A DNA stretch of 64,000 bases, taken from the NCBI GenBank assembly GCA_963576565.1, contig OY755038.1:207735013-207799012 (forward strand). Reading direction: 5' to 3'. The position numbers and the translations under genes were made by a program. Positions 21,601-28,249 of the stretch are shown in pieces. This DNA comes from Aspidapion aeneum. Taxonomy: Eukaryota; Arthropoda; Insecta; Coleoptera; Brentidae. The first letter of the stretch is position 1. Each line of letters starts with the position of its first letter. A model generated the notes under the pieces. It worked only from the letters and a program-made list of their open reading frames with translations. It ran no database searches and was not told where the DNA came from.

Positions 21601-23280
21601 GTACCAAGGTGCATTCACAATGTTTCTTAATACTTTATTTTGAAATCTCTGTACAACTAGAATGTTACTCTCTTTAGCACAACCCCATAGTTGAATACCA
21701 TATGTCCATACTGGTTTCAGTATTTGTCTATAAAGCAGTAACTTATTATGAATTGTTAAATTGGACTTCCTTCCAATTAGCCAGTTCATTTTTCTATACC
21801 TTATCTCAAGTTCTTCTTTTTTTTTCTTAACATGTGCTTTCCAGCGCAATTTGGCATCAAGTGTCATACCTAGATATTTTGCCTGATTCGAATATGGTAC
21901 TGGAATGTTGTTAATTGTTATTTGTATGTGATTTATATTTTTGTTTGTAAAATCAACATGAATTGATTTGGTTTCATTTAATTTTATTTGCCACTTTGTG
22001 GTCCAACTGTGAACTTGGGTGACTGCATCCTGAAGTTTTTCTATGCATTTTTCAATAGATTTTTTTACCGTCAATAAACCAGTATCATCGGCAAATGTTG
22101 CTAAGTGACAATTTTCTGGCTTTGGGATATCACAAGTGAATAATAAGTATAGATAAGGGCCTAGTACGCTGCCCTGGGGCACGCCTGCTTGAATTTCTCT
22201 TAAATTTGAGTATGAGTCTTCCTGTTTTACTCTAAAATGTCTATCAGATATGTATGATTCCAAAATATCCGAATATTATTTTGGCAGAAACCGTTTTAGC
22301 GGTTAAGGGAGGTTTTAAAATTTTTTAATAAAAAAAATTGTCCGTGTCCGGTTATTAGAGTGTCCGGTTATAGGAGTGAATTTTACATATAAAGAAATAG
22401 GGAAAAGCTTGGTTCCAATAAATTTGTCCGCCTAAAGGAAGTGTCCGCTTAATAGAGGTGTCCGCCAGGAGAAGTTTCACTGTACTAAAATAGTGTAATT
22501 TTTTAATCGAATGATCTTTTATATTGACGCTGCTTTTAACTTGAAAATTTAGCAATACAGTCCAAAAAAGCTTAATATTGTTGCTTTTATTATAAAATAA
22601 AAAATTTTAGTTTTAATTACATTTTTAAGAAAATAGACAGGAACGAAAGAAGAAGGGATAGGTAAAAAAAGAACAGGAGTAAGAAAGCGAGAACAAAGTA
22701 GAGACAAGACAAATAAAATGAGGAGGACAGGAAAAGAAAAATTAAAGGGATCAATTTCTTTTAGGTACATGGAAACGAAAAGGAGCTATCCGACTTCATT
22801 AAAAACTACTCAGTGCTAATGGCCTATTTTTACATTTTAAACGGTGCGAAACAAAAAGCCGTCAAAGAGCTAAGCAAAATGATCCACAAATACCCCAACC
22901 AACCACAATCCTGGCACGTTCTCTCCCAAGTTTTGTTAATGTCAGAAAAAAAACTTGACGCAGCAGTGAACTGCGCATATGCCGCAATGAAATTAGGACA
23001 AAATCACCCGAATATGGATATTTCAAAAGTTTTATGTTTGGCTGCGTTGGAATCTTGCGTGGCTGGATCTAATGAAAAGGCGAGAACTATGGCTCAAAAA
23101 GCTGTTCACTTGTACCCTCAAGTACCAGAAGCCTGGGTAACTTTATCATTTGTACTGTCAAAAATGAAAGATACAATTTTGCCCAACAATTTCTTGAAAA
23201 ACATTCAAAGCTATGTTGTACAACTTCGATGTAGTGAGCCTTTGCTAATTTGGTGTAGAAATCATGTTGCTAATCTGTGA
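331..23280 (+). CDS. SKIC3: SKI3/TTC37 (SKIC3), 3' half, 9 exons plus probable microexon
   Basis: Coding exons 331-575, 4882-5116, 6733-6884, 10383-10533, 13383-13538, 15066-15243, (microexon 15326-15340), 17593-17719, 20667-20855 and 22765-23280 join in one frame to give about 650 residues ending in TGA. All have AG acceptors and GT donors, and phases match at each junction. The order of segments follows animal TTC37: SDLSCLWKLLADAC, then a TPR with AFIKAVTIDPNSTESWTNLG, then SWIGQAMIAELL with DLFRHSTQLG, then NYGRLLYKSGDYDKAI, then GLALAFFKNGQYEESYTAYE. Known role of the family: TPR scaffold holding the SKI2 helicase and SKI8, feeding mRNA 3' ends to the cytoplasmic exosome. The N-terminal half lies before the window. 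Introns range from about 80 bases to 4.2 kb and are mostly transposons. The family assignment rests on remembered homology; the splice structure is seen directly. Confidence 0.88.
669..1939. mobile_element. 1.27-kb fold-back DNA element, copy 1 (CAGGGTG ends, TA target)
   Basis: The left end CAGGGTGTCCCAAATTGGGC is repeated in reverse complement at the right end, and the arms stay similar for over 400 bases (both contain GCTACGGGGGCTTTTTGAAA). TA flanks both ends. There is no open frame of note, so it is a non-autonomous palindromic element. A second copy lies at 8877-10141 in the opposite orientation: the unique segment with CTGAGGCAGG is near the left end here and near the right end there. 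Confidence 0.88.
2135..2913. mobile_element. 0.78-kb fold-back DNA element (CAGGGTGTTCGGC ends)
   Basis: The ends CAGGGTGTTCGGCA and (reversed) TGCCGAACACCCTG are flanked by TA. The inner arms around 2345-2545 and 2690-2890 are inverted copies (TTGATGTACCAAAGG, GACAATTGAGAACTTCAT). About 200 bases near the left end are missing from the right arm. No coding capacity. Confidence 0.82.
4298..4873 (-). mobile_element. Internally deleted Ty1/copia retrotransposon
   Basis: Read on the minus strand: about 63 bases of a 5' LTR beginning TGTTAGAGATAATGACAC, then directly the end of pol, a polypurine tract GCAGGGGGG, and a 258-base 3' LTR (4555-4298) starting with the same TGTTAGAG. A five-base TSD, TTCTT, lies at 4293-4297 and 4874-4878. 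The whole gag-pol body is missing. The element ends three bases before the acceptor AG of the next SKI3 exon. Confidence 0.85.
4640..4812 (-). pseudogene. copia pol C-terminus (RNase H end)
   Basis: The minus-strand translation contains TKHIDIKYYFVRDC, then QQADIFTKPLAS, and ends at TAG. This is the hallmark end of Ty1/copia polyproteins (KHIDxxxHFxRD, ADxFTKPL). Only about 56 residues remain, fused to an LTR remnant, so it is non-functional. Confidence 0.88.
4882..5116 (+). CDS. SKIC3: SKI3 exon b
   Basis: Acceptor ttctttag|GTATTTTTG, donor CTTCTAG|gtaagt. It is phase 0 in and phase 1 out and encodes 78 residues including VFLWHDLATCYLNHSC and GGWQHWNLLG, a TPR-type helical pair. The upstream pyrimidine tract is now the TSD of the copia insertion. 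Confidence 0.85.
5542..6491 (+). pseudogene. LINE reverse transcriptase C-terminal part, frameshifted
   Basis: The first frame (to 6267) carries the catalytic box LCFADDQIVVAQDYDDLEYM and SCDEYKYLGLKI. A frameshift near 6205-6270 moves the rest to another frame, which gives DDIRTKQLVWYGHVQRMDDG and GRRKRGRPRRSW, the usual C-terminus of this LINE group. The normally conserved QGC before CISPTLF reads KNC, so the domain is decayed. Confidence 0.85.
6500..6600. repeat. (TA)n microsatellite, LINE tail
   Basis: Almost pure TA dinucleotides directly follow the LINE 3' end and stop at the TSD, so the array is the retrotransposon tail and not an independent microsatellite. Confidence 0.9.
6733..6884 (+). 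CDS. SKIC3: SKI3 exon c (TPR)
   Basis: Acceptor gctttttag|GTAATATC, donor AATAAG|gtaacc. It encodes a textbook TPR: AMAQHAFIKAVTIDPNS then TESWTNLGTLYLMKDEIKLA. Phase 1 in, phase 0 out. Confidence 0.87.
7700..8250. repeat. Tandem repeat, about 175-190 bp, 3 copies
   Basis: The phrase TTTGACTTTTTAAATC(A/G)GCG recurs near 7768, 7940 and 8130, each followed by AATTAAATCTTTATTTTTTA. Copies differ by small indels. Confidence 0.75.
8605..8875. mobile_element. Small fold-back (MITE-like), about 270 bp
   Basis: CAATTCGTCGTTGATCTTAC on the left is inverted at the right end (TAAGATCAACGACGAATTG), followed at once by the TA target of the 1.27-kb element. The larger fold-back therefore probably landed at its right end. 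No coding capacity. Confidence 0.65.
8877..10141. mobile_element. 1.27-kb fold-back DNA element, copy 2 (inverted relative to copy 1)
   Basis: Same CAGGGTGTCCCAAATTGGGC ends, TA target and arms as the copy at 669-1939, but in reversed orientation. The copies are very similar over most of their length, suggesting recent activity. Confidence 0.88.
10383..10533 (+). CDS. SKIC3: SKI3 exon d
   Basis: Acceptor cgatgtag|GCATTTGG, donor AGCATAG|gtaaca. It encodes NYTNSWIGQAMIAELLSQDK and MDLFRHSTQLGQHQQGSIG, matching the family's CWIGQALIAE...DLFRHTTEL segment. Phase 0 in, phase 1 out. Confidence 0.87.
10912..11247 (+). CDS. Uncharacterised 111-residue ORF inside TIR element
   Basis: The ATG lies just after AAGCATCACA and the frame runs to TAA. 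The first half reads MPSWVQNLSFGGLTEPLPSW; the end is strongly basic (MKRKLDDTG, KTVKKLKK) and resembles a nuclear localisation signal. There is no transposase motif and no domain I recognise. It may be an accessory protein of the element or a fragment of its transposase. Basis: open frame, composition and position inside the TIRs; nothing shows that it is expressed. Confidence 0.4.
   Translation: MSSPNMHSYAMPSWVQNLSFGGLTEPLPSWKEIVNKMDKWFIKLHGANFKFKTNISIPYKFVNLFVKQRVMIRIKFINNKKQNESTMKRKLDDTGTDESRKTVKKLKKIIF
11336..11614. mobile_element. 0.28-kb fold-back nested in the TIR element
   Basis: The left end TGGGTGTTTCAAG and right end CTTGGAACACCGTG are degenerate versions of the CAGGGTGT-type terminus with TA on both sides. 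The arms contain GTCCACCATTG and an inverted AAATTGGCAAACT(G/A)GTAGAA. Confidence 0.75.
12105..13382 (+). other. SKI3 intron, no recognised feature
   Basis: AT-rich sequence with no conserved coding segment, TIR pair or tandem array that I can support. The ORF of 66 codons at 13030-13230 has no recognisable content. Confidence 0.5.
13383..13538 (+). CDS. SKIC3: SKI3 exon e
   Basis: Acceptor gatttgtag|GTTATGG, donor ATTTTAG|gtacgt. It encodes GYGHWVCKLLLEGS, then VYNLHGIPVACDALNFYTNK and CAWNIL, aligning with the family's GYAYWVC ... LQMNAIPAAQ ... FTMLGYLNE region. Phase 1 in and out. Confidence 0.86.
14150..14915. mobile_element. Repeat element with TGTGAGCT ends, 3 internal tandem units and (CAGA)n
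   Basis: It begins near AGCTCACACTAGGTACTATA and ends AGTATATGTGTGAGCTAATA, a short inverted pair. Inside are three copies of a roughly 115-base unit (AATTACCTTTYGTTTGATA ... CTACCCCCACCC) and a CAGACAGACA run (14713-14772) preceded by AAAATCGGCCAAGCGG. A truncated second copy lies at 37985-38436. Confidence 0.75.
14713..14772. repeat. (CAGA)n microsatellite
   Basis: About 60 bases of CAGA/CATA tetranucleotides. Long ORFs through it on both strands only translate the repeat. Confidence 0.9.
15066..15243 (+). CDS. SKIC3: SKI3 exon f (TPR)
   Basis: Acceptor tattttag|GTTTGCTG, donor GCAAG|gtatgc. It encodes GLLNERLGLNRSSNEAFKQA and INYGRLLYKSGDYDKAIDMF, a clear TPR pair that matches the family's NYGRLLCSTGEYDKAI. 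Phase 1 in, phase 2 out. Confidence 0.88.
15326..15340 (+). CDS. SKIC3: Probable 15-nt SKI3 microexon
   Basis: GAACCAAATAGTAAA sits between a strong acceptor (tttctttattttcag) and a consensus donor (gtaagt), 82 bases after the previous exon. Its 15 bases keep phase 2 on both sides and would add five residues (RNQIV in context). It could be constitutive, alternative, or a chance pair of splice sites; the frame is open either way. Confidence 0.5.
15350..16987. mobile_element. 1.6-kb fold-back element
   Basis: GGGTATATTTTTTTATATTT and CCAAGATGGTGGCTGCC near the left have inverted counterparts near the right (GGCAGCCGCCATCTTGG, AAATATAAAAAAATATACCC). The arms also share an inverted AAACAAAATGGCGGCT. 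The centre carries a TACAGGATG sequence near 15834. No coding capacity. The left end starts within ten bases of the candidate microexon donor. Confidence 0.8.
17130..17510. mobile_element. Tc1/mariner-type MITE remnant
   Basis: The right end, read reversed, is CAGTACCGACCAAAAGTAGA followed by GAAACAC, resembling a Tc1 terminus flanked by TA. Similar sequence recurs at 59190-60320 (GGCATATTCACAACACTT, AACCCGGCATT-like stretches) and a lone terminus lies at about 8347. No transposase is present. Confidence 0.55.
17593..17719 (+). CDS. SKIC3: SKI3 exon g
   Basis: Acceptor ttttattttcag|TTTTAGC, donor TTATTA|gtaaat. It encodes GLALAFFKNGQYEESYTAYE and QALHWL, matching the family's [23 protein letters not shown]. 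Phase 2 in, phase 0 out. If the intron is retained, an in-frame stop follows within six codons. Confidence 0.88.
17930..19300. repeat. Long interspersed repeat, copy 1
   Basis: It starts with a fold-back block (TAAAGCCAAGTTC ... GAAAACTTGGCTTTA) and continues with TAGTAAAATATGCGGAATAT and CATAACTTTACATGTATA to AAGATGGTACAGCAGTTG. The same order of segments occurs at 28475-30810, where another element interrupts it. Type unknown; no ORF of interest. Confidence 0.7.
19455..20423 (+). mobile_element. 5'-truncated R1/I-like LINE with RNase H end
   Basis: It is flanked by a near-perfect TSD, TTGTGG(C/T)ACGAC, at 19443-19454 and 20424-20435, and ends in an ACTACTACTACT tail. It retains only the RNase H and C-terminal zinc-knuckle region. 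GC content and codon use are higher than in the surrounding intron, consistent with a recent arrival. Confidence 0.86.
19455..20423 (+). pseudogene. LINE RNase H domain plus CCHC-like C-terminus
   Basis: The frame runs through the element without a stop. RNase H motifs are visible: VCYTDGSKL (first Asp), FQAEVYAI (Glu), YICSDSQATL (second Asp), WVPGHTGVPGNEKAEELA (His; the usual last Asp of NExAD is Glu here). Next comes CPACGQEEETSRHLVAEC, the C-x2-C...H-x4-C cluster found at the end of R1- and I-type ORF2. Reverse transcriptase and endonuclease are missing. The 354-codon ORF that contains it starts and ends in flanking DNA. Confidence 0.85.
20667..20855 (+). CDS. SKIC3: SKI3 exon h
   Basis: Acceptor ttttttacag|GTTGC, donor ATGCAG|gtaagt, phase 0 on both sides, 63 residues. 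It encodes VALGSIAYKFQGPDAAKMLL and WSLYSTLALGLLHKDWKLAK, corresponding to the [20 protein letters not shown] and ALCALGLAMQD region of the family. Confidence 0.87.
20985..21127 (-). pseudogene. pogo transposase N-terminus (CENP-B-type HTH), frameshifted
   Basis: Starting at the ATG at 21127, it reads MAPSKKLLSLHEKMEVV; after a frameshift the next frame gives REGTSIARKIAEKFNIGKTQ and AAEIVNK. This is the CENP-B/pogo N-terminal DNA-binding helix-turn-helix. The catalytic DDE region is absent. Confidence 0.82.
21415..22263 (-). pseudogene. Jockey-clade LINE reverse transcriptase fragment
   Basis: A 282-codon frame with IQAGVPQGSVLGPYLYLLFT, the catalytic TFADDTGLLTV, YLGMTLDAKLRWKAHVKKK and PVWTYGIQLWGCAKESN, followed by its natural stop. 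These are standard Jockey RT and thumb motifs. Endonuclease and the first RT motifs are missing through 5' truncation. It lies inside the pogo element. The frame is unbroken, so the insertion is fairly young. Confidence 0.88.
22765..23280 (+). CDS. SKIC3: SKI3 terminal exon
   Basis: Acceptor atttcttttag|GTACATGG; 171 residues then TGA. It includes YSVLMAYFYILNGAKQKAVK, AVNCAYAAMKLGQNHP and ends YVVQLRCSEPLLIW then CRNHVANL. TPR-like helices continue to the end. A polyadenylation signal AATAAA lies 100 bases after the stop (23380-23385). The protein ends earlier than the human one as I remember it. Confidence 0.86.
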   Translation, partial: VHGNEKELSDFIKNYSVLMAYFYILNGAKQKAVKELSKMIHKYPNQPQSWHVLSQVLLMSEKKLDAAVNCAYAAMKLGQNHPNMDISKVLCLAALESCVAGSNEKARTMAQKAVHLYPQVPEAWVTLSFVLSKMKDTILPNNFLKNIQSYVVQLRCSEPLLIWCRNHVANL

Positions 23281-23499
23281 TTTTAGATTGTTATATAGGT
23301 TTTAATTTAATTTTTTTATTTATTTTTGTGTCTTTTTTTTTAATATAGAGGATTTTTAAGCAATTCTATTTTGTTTTTGAATAAATTTACCCTTTTAAAG
23401 GCCGTTACTTTTAACAGTGGAGAGGAACAATAGAACAAATAAAAACAGTTAGTTTTTCCCCTTTCGTATAAAAAAAGTCTCATTGACACATTTTGCTAA

Positions 23500-25240
23500 C
23501 CAATGAGCATCCTGGTACGTCCTCCTAAGTTTTCTTTAATTCAGAAAAAAACTAGGCACAGCCGGAACTGCGCATATGCCGCAATGAATTTAGGACAAAA
23601 TCATCTGAATATGGATATTTCAAAAATTTTATGTTTGGCAGCGTTGGCTAAATCTAACGAAAATAGGAGATCTATGGCTCAAAAAGCTGTTCACTTGTAC
23701 CCTCAAGTACCAAGCTATGTTGTACAACTTCGGTGTAGTGAGCCTTTGTTACTTTGGTGTAGAAATCATGTTGCTAATCTGTGATTTTAGGTTTTTAGTT
23801 AGGTTTAAATTTAATTTTTTTATTTATTTTTGTGTCTTTTTTTTAATATAGAGGATTTTTAAGCAATTCGATTTTGTTTTTAAATAAATTTACCCTTTTA
23901 AAGGCCGTTACTTTTAATAGCGGAGAGGAACAATAGAACAAATTAAAAAAGTTAGTTTTTCCCCTTTCGTATAAAAAAAAGTCTCATTGACACATTTTGC
24001 TAACCAATGAGCATCCTGGCACGTCCTCCCAGGTCTTGTTTAATTCAGAAAAAAACTAGGTACAGCCGGAACTGCGCATATGCCGCAATGAATTTAGGAC
24101 AAAATCATCTGAATATGGATATTTCAAAAGTTTTATGTTTGGCAGCGTTGGAATCTTGCGTGGCTGGATCTAACGAAAATATGAGATCTATGGCTCAAAA
24201 AAGATGTTCACTTGTAGCCTCAAGTACCAAGCTATGTTGTACAACTTCGGTGTAGTGAGCCTTTGTTACTTTGGTGTAGAAATCATGTTGCTAATCTCTG
24301 ATTTTAGGTTTTTAGTTAGGTTTTAATTTAATTTTTTTATTTATTTTTGTTCCTTTTTTTTCAATATAGAGGAGGTTAAAGCAATTCGATTTTGTTATTA
24401 AATAAATTTACCCTTTTAAAGGCCGTTACTTTTAACAGTGGAGAGGAACAATAGAACAAATTAAAAAAGTTAGTTTTTCCCCTTTCGTATAAAAAAAGTC
24501 TCATTGACACATTTTGCTAACCAATGAGCATCCTGGCACGTCCTCCCAGGTCTTGTTTAATTCAGAAAAAAAACTAGGCACAGCCGGAACTGCGCATATG
24601 CCGCAATGAATTAGGACAAAATCATCTGAATATGGATATTTCAAAAATTTTATGTTTGGCAGCGTTGGCTAAATCTAACGAAAATATGAGATCTATGGGT
24701 CAAAAAGATGTTCACTTGTACCCTCAAGTACCAAGCTATGTTGTACAACTTCGGTGTAGTGAGCCTTTGTTACTTTGGTGTAGAAATCATGTTGCTAATC
24801 TGTGATTTTAGGTTTTTAGTTAGGTTTTAATTTAATTTTTTTATTTATTTTTGTTCCTTTTTTTTCAATATAGAGGAGGTTAAAGCAATTCGATTTTGTT
24901 TTTAAATAAATTTACCCTTTTAAAGGCCGTTTCTTTTAACAGCGGAGAAGGGTAATAGAACAAGCTAAAAAAAGTTAGTATTTTTCTCTTTCGTCTAATT
25001 GGCATATTTTGCTAACCAATGAGCTTCCTGACACGTTCTTTCATAAGTTTTGTTTAGGTTCAGCAATGAAACTGGGACAAAATCACCCGAATATAGATAT
25101 TTCAAAAGTTTTATGTTAGAGGCGAGAACTATGGCTCAAAAAGCTGTGCGCTTGTACCCTCAAGTATCAGAAGCCTGGGTAACTTTATTGTTTGTAATGT
25201 CAAAAATGCCATGCCATGTCAGGCAGAATAAATAATGTAA
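23500..25240 (+). pseudogene. Four decayed tandem copies of the SKI3 terminal exon and 3'UTR
   Basis: Units start near 23500, 24004, 24521 and 25016 (spacing about 500 bases), each resembling the exon from TCCTGGCACGT to the stop, followed by the same 3'UTR. Copies 1-3 share an in-frame 81-base loss (27 codons between CCTCAAGTACCA and AGCTATGTTG). Copy 2 is frameshifted and lacks the stop. Copy 4 keeps the segment the others lost but lacks other parts. None has a convincing splice acceptor matching the real exon. Confidence 0.85.
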
Positions 25241-25984
25241 TTTTAATATCCGTAATGAAATGAACCTAACCTTGATCAGACACGTATCTCCAAAAATAAG
25301 GTCAGGTGTCGTGTCTGGAGAGGTTAGGATACGTTTGCGATCAATGGACCTGTATTAGGTTAAGACCGATTTCGACCTTCAAAAAGGAGGACAGAGGAGC
25401 TAATAATAGAACAGAATGTTTTCATTTGAAGAGCGTTAAAGTAGCTGATCAACAAAATTAAGAACAAATGGAGAAGATAACGACAAAACTAATAATATTT
25501 TATTAAATCTGGAAATAAAAAAATTGCCAATATGTGCATGATTTATCTATACCTACTTATTTGTATCCATTATTTGATTATTGTTTCAAAGTTAGCTAAA
25601 AAATCACGTTTATCAAAGTTCATCTTTCAATTTTTTTTTTTGAGGTTGAGTCCTACAATTGTATTTAAAAAGGATATCACAATTTATAATTGATAATATT
25701 GATCTGATTTGAACAATAGCTTTTCAAATGTCTTGCTTTATAATATAATACAAGGTTTATTCATACAATAATCTAATATGTTTTATTTGATACAATACAA
25801 TACAGTACAATATAATTAATATTTTTTAAAGAATTTTCAAGATGAGTGAGCCCTTCTCAAATTATATAGACTGATTATAAAGGCCGCAGCATTTTCAGTA
25901 AACAAGTTGAACTTCAACAAAACTTCACCATCGCCAGTTCTTCTTAGGACTTTGTGATTTTATCTAAAGTTGAATAGTATGCAT
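25241..25984. other. Convergent intergenic stretch
   Basis: No gene seen. On the minus strand an AATAAA (plus-strand TTTATT at 25757-25762) could serve the RTF2 transcript. Confidence 0.4.
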
Positions 25985-26317
25985 TAGAGGTGTTCAAAAA
26001 GTAACTATTCGTTACTCGAGTACTCGTTACTCGACAAATAACGGAGTAACGAATACCGATCCGAAAATTAAATGATTACTTTCGTTACTTTGATTCCTTC
26101 AATTATTTTAGTATTCAGTAATGTCTATTTTTATTTACTTTTAGATTTTAAGTATGTATTTCTTTGTATGAAAACAAACAACACAGAACAGTTTCTACGT
26201 AATTCCTACTTTTATTTTTTAAATTTTATCCTGCATTTTGAAAATTTTAATTGAATATTTCCATAATATCAACAACAAAAAAATCAATAAATATACCTAC
26301 AAGTAAATGTAACAGTA

Positions 26318-26667
26318 ACAGAAAAATAGAAAACAAAAATGGAAAGTGTCGAAATGGATGCAATAAGAAGATCAATGAGATCATAAAAGAAAGAATGAGA
26401 ATCGAGGGAAGCGTAAAGGATGACATCACTAAAAGACAACTGATATGGTACGGCCATGTACAACGGATGAACGACGAAACATTATCAAAGCAGGTCCTAG
26501 AATGGCAACCAATAGGGCGCAGAAAAAGAGGGCGTCCTAAACTAGAATGGCAACAGTCGATCCAAAGAATGAGTCAAAAAAACCTGACAGAAGATGACTG
26601 TCAGGATCGAAGGAGGTGGAGAATAATAGGCGTCGGACAACGTAGAAAAACGTTCTAAACCGATATA
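26318..26667 (+). pseudogene. LINE 3' end (same family as 48641-49990)
   Basis: It encodes VKDDITKRQLIWYGHVQRMN, GRRKRGRPKLEWQQSIQRMS and NLTEDDCQDRRRW, then ends CGTAGAAAAACGTTCTAAAC followed by CGATA and TAG repeats. Only the last 110 residues of the polyprotein survive. Confidence 0.85.
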
Positions 26668-27190
26668 GTAGTAGTAGTAGTAGTAGAAGTAGTAGTAGAA
26701 GTAGTAGTAGAAGTAGTAGTAGAAGTAGTAGTAGAAGTAGTAGTAGAAGTAGTAGTAGTAGTAGTAGTAGAAGTAGTAGTAGAAGTAGTAGTAGAAGTAG
26801 TAGTAGAAGTAGTAGTAGAAGTAGTAGTAGAAGTAGTAGTAGAAGTAGTAGTAGAAGTAGTAGTAGAAGTAGTAGTAGAAGTAGTAGTAGAAGTAGTAGT
26901 AGAAGTAGTAGTAGAAGTAGTAGTAGAAGTAGTAGTAGAAGTAGTAGTAGAAGTAGTAGTAGAAGTAGTAGTAGAAGTAGTAGTAGAAGTAGTAGTAGAA
27001 GTAGTAGTAGAAGTAGTAGTAGAAGTAGTAGTAGAAGTAGTAGTAGAAGTAGTAGTAGAAGTAGTAGTAGAAGTAGTAGTAGAAGTAGTAGTAGAAGTAG
27101 TAGTAGAAGTAGTAGTAGAAGTAGTAGTAGAAGTAGTAGTAGAAGTAGTAGTAGAAGTAGTAGTAGAAGTAGTAGTAGAAGTAGTAGTAA
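26668..27190. repeat. Microsatellite, 12-bp unit GTAGTAGTAGAA, about 40 copies
   Basis: Very uniform 520-base array that directly continues the LINE tail. The minus-strand FYYY-repeat ORF through it is an artefact of the repeat. Confidence 0.93.
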
Positions 27191-27283
27191 ATGATCTTCG
27201 AATTAACGACAGTTCGAGAATTTTGCACTAATTGTATGATTGAATTGAATACCGTAATCAAAGTAACGATAGTAACGATTATA

Positions 27284-27989
27284 CAGGGTGTCCCATAACT
27301 TAAGGGCCATAGTGCAGCAGGTGATAGAGGAGGTTGTTTCTGAGAAAAAAGTTTATATAACATGGGGTTCAACACCCATCTGTTTTTAAGATATGGGATG
27401 TTTAAAGTTAGAGAAATGGGGGAAAAAGGGTTTTACAAAAAAAAGAAAATCTGTCACAGCCAGCTGAATACTCAGCTAATTGTGATTCAAAAATGTATTA
27501 TTCCTTTTTTTGATAAAATTACAAGTTAAGGAGATACAGGGTGTCAAAATAACCTCCAAAAAGGGATAAAAAATAATAATTTTTTTGCAAAAATTAATTT
27601 TTGCTGACTTTAAAAAATATCAATAATATTTTGTAATTATGTCTTGCTGGAGACTTGTTTTTATTAATAAAAAATATAAAAAAACATTGCGTTTAATATG
27701 GCATTTCTAAAAGTTTTTACCAAAAAAAATTGACTGACTAATTTTTTTTTTTATAATTTTTATTTCAATTTATTTTCCTTGTTCTAATCCACGACTCTAT
27801 CCAATTTCATATTTTTACTGCGTTTTTTTTAAAGTTATTATCAAAAGTGTTTAAAAAATTGTCAACTTTGAAGCTCTGTATCTCAACAAAGAAAGAGTTT
27901 TGACCCATGCATTATAAGAACTTTTTTTATCAGACTTCACCTCCTCTATCACTTGATGGCCTATGGCCCCTAAGTTATGGGACACCCTG
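27284..27989. mobile_element. 0.7-kb fold-back element (CAGGGTGTCCCATAAC ends)
   Basis: CAGGGTGTCCCATAACTTA on the left is inverted as TAAGTTATGGGACACCCTG on the right. TATA is present on both flanks. The arms share GTGATAGAGGAGGT. It is nested in the hAT element. Confidence 0.87.
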
Positions 27990-28085
27990 TATAAAATGAT
28001 TACTTAGTAGTTAGTAACGATTAGTAACGAGTATTCAAAAGTAACGAAAATCAACACCTCTAGTATGCATGTAGGTTTGACTCAC

Positions 28086-28249
28086 CTAATTATAAAATGG
28101 ATTATATGTTATCCAGTGGGCTCTGGTCTGTTGCTTCTCCGACTCGTGACTGGTAAATAATGACTTGTACACATTAGTAGCTTGTGTGTCTTTCGCTATA
28201 CTGTAGTCTGCCTTCATTTTCTTTAAATCTTCATGTTTTGTAACTTTGC
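28086..28249 (-). CDS. RTF2: RTF2 terminal exon
   Basis: Acceptor gtttttag|GCAAAGTTAC. It encodes DYSIAKDTQATNVYKSLFTS then RAHWITYNPFYN and TAG. It is short and lies far from exon 5, so simple ORF listing misses it. The conserved tail confirms that the gene is complete. Confidence 0.92.

Larger units (their letters stand above)
20904..22482. mobile_element. pogo/Tigger-type DNA transposon, internally deleted
   Basis: The left end CAGTGAAACCTCCTATAAGC and the right end (reversed CAGTGAAACTTCTCCTGGCG) are pogo-type termini with GCGGACAC subterminal motifs. TA flanks both sides (20902-20903, 22483-22484). It contains the start of a transposase and a Jockey-like LINE insertion. Confidence 0.87.
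25985..28062. mobile_element. hAT-like DNA transposon hosting two further elements
   Basis: The ends TAGAGGTGTTCAAAAAGTAA and (reversed) TAGAGGTGTTGATTTTCG are flanked by a perfect 8-base TSD GTATGCAT (25977-25984, 28063-28070), the hAT target length. The arms are rich in GTAACGA. Transposase is absent. It contains a LINE 3' end with a long TAG-type tail and a fold-back. It lies in the RTF2 3'UTR, 24 bases after the stop. Confidence 0.88.

Noticed and set aside
26542..27375. 277-codon minus-strand ORF of FYYY repeats
   Set aside because: It is only the translation of the 12-bp microsatellite plus the antisense of a LINE end.
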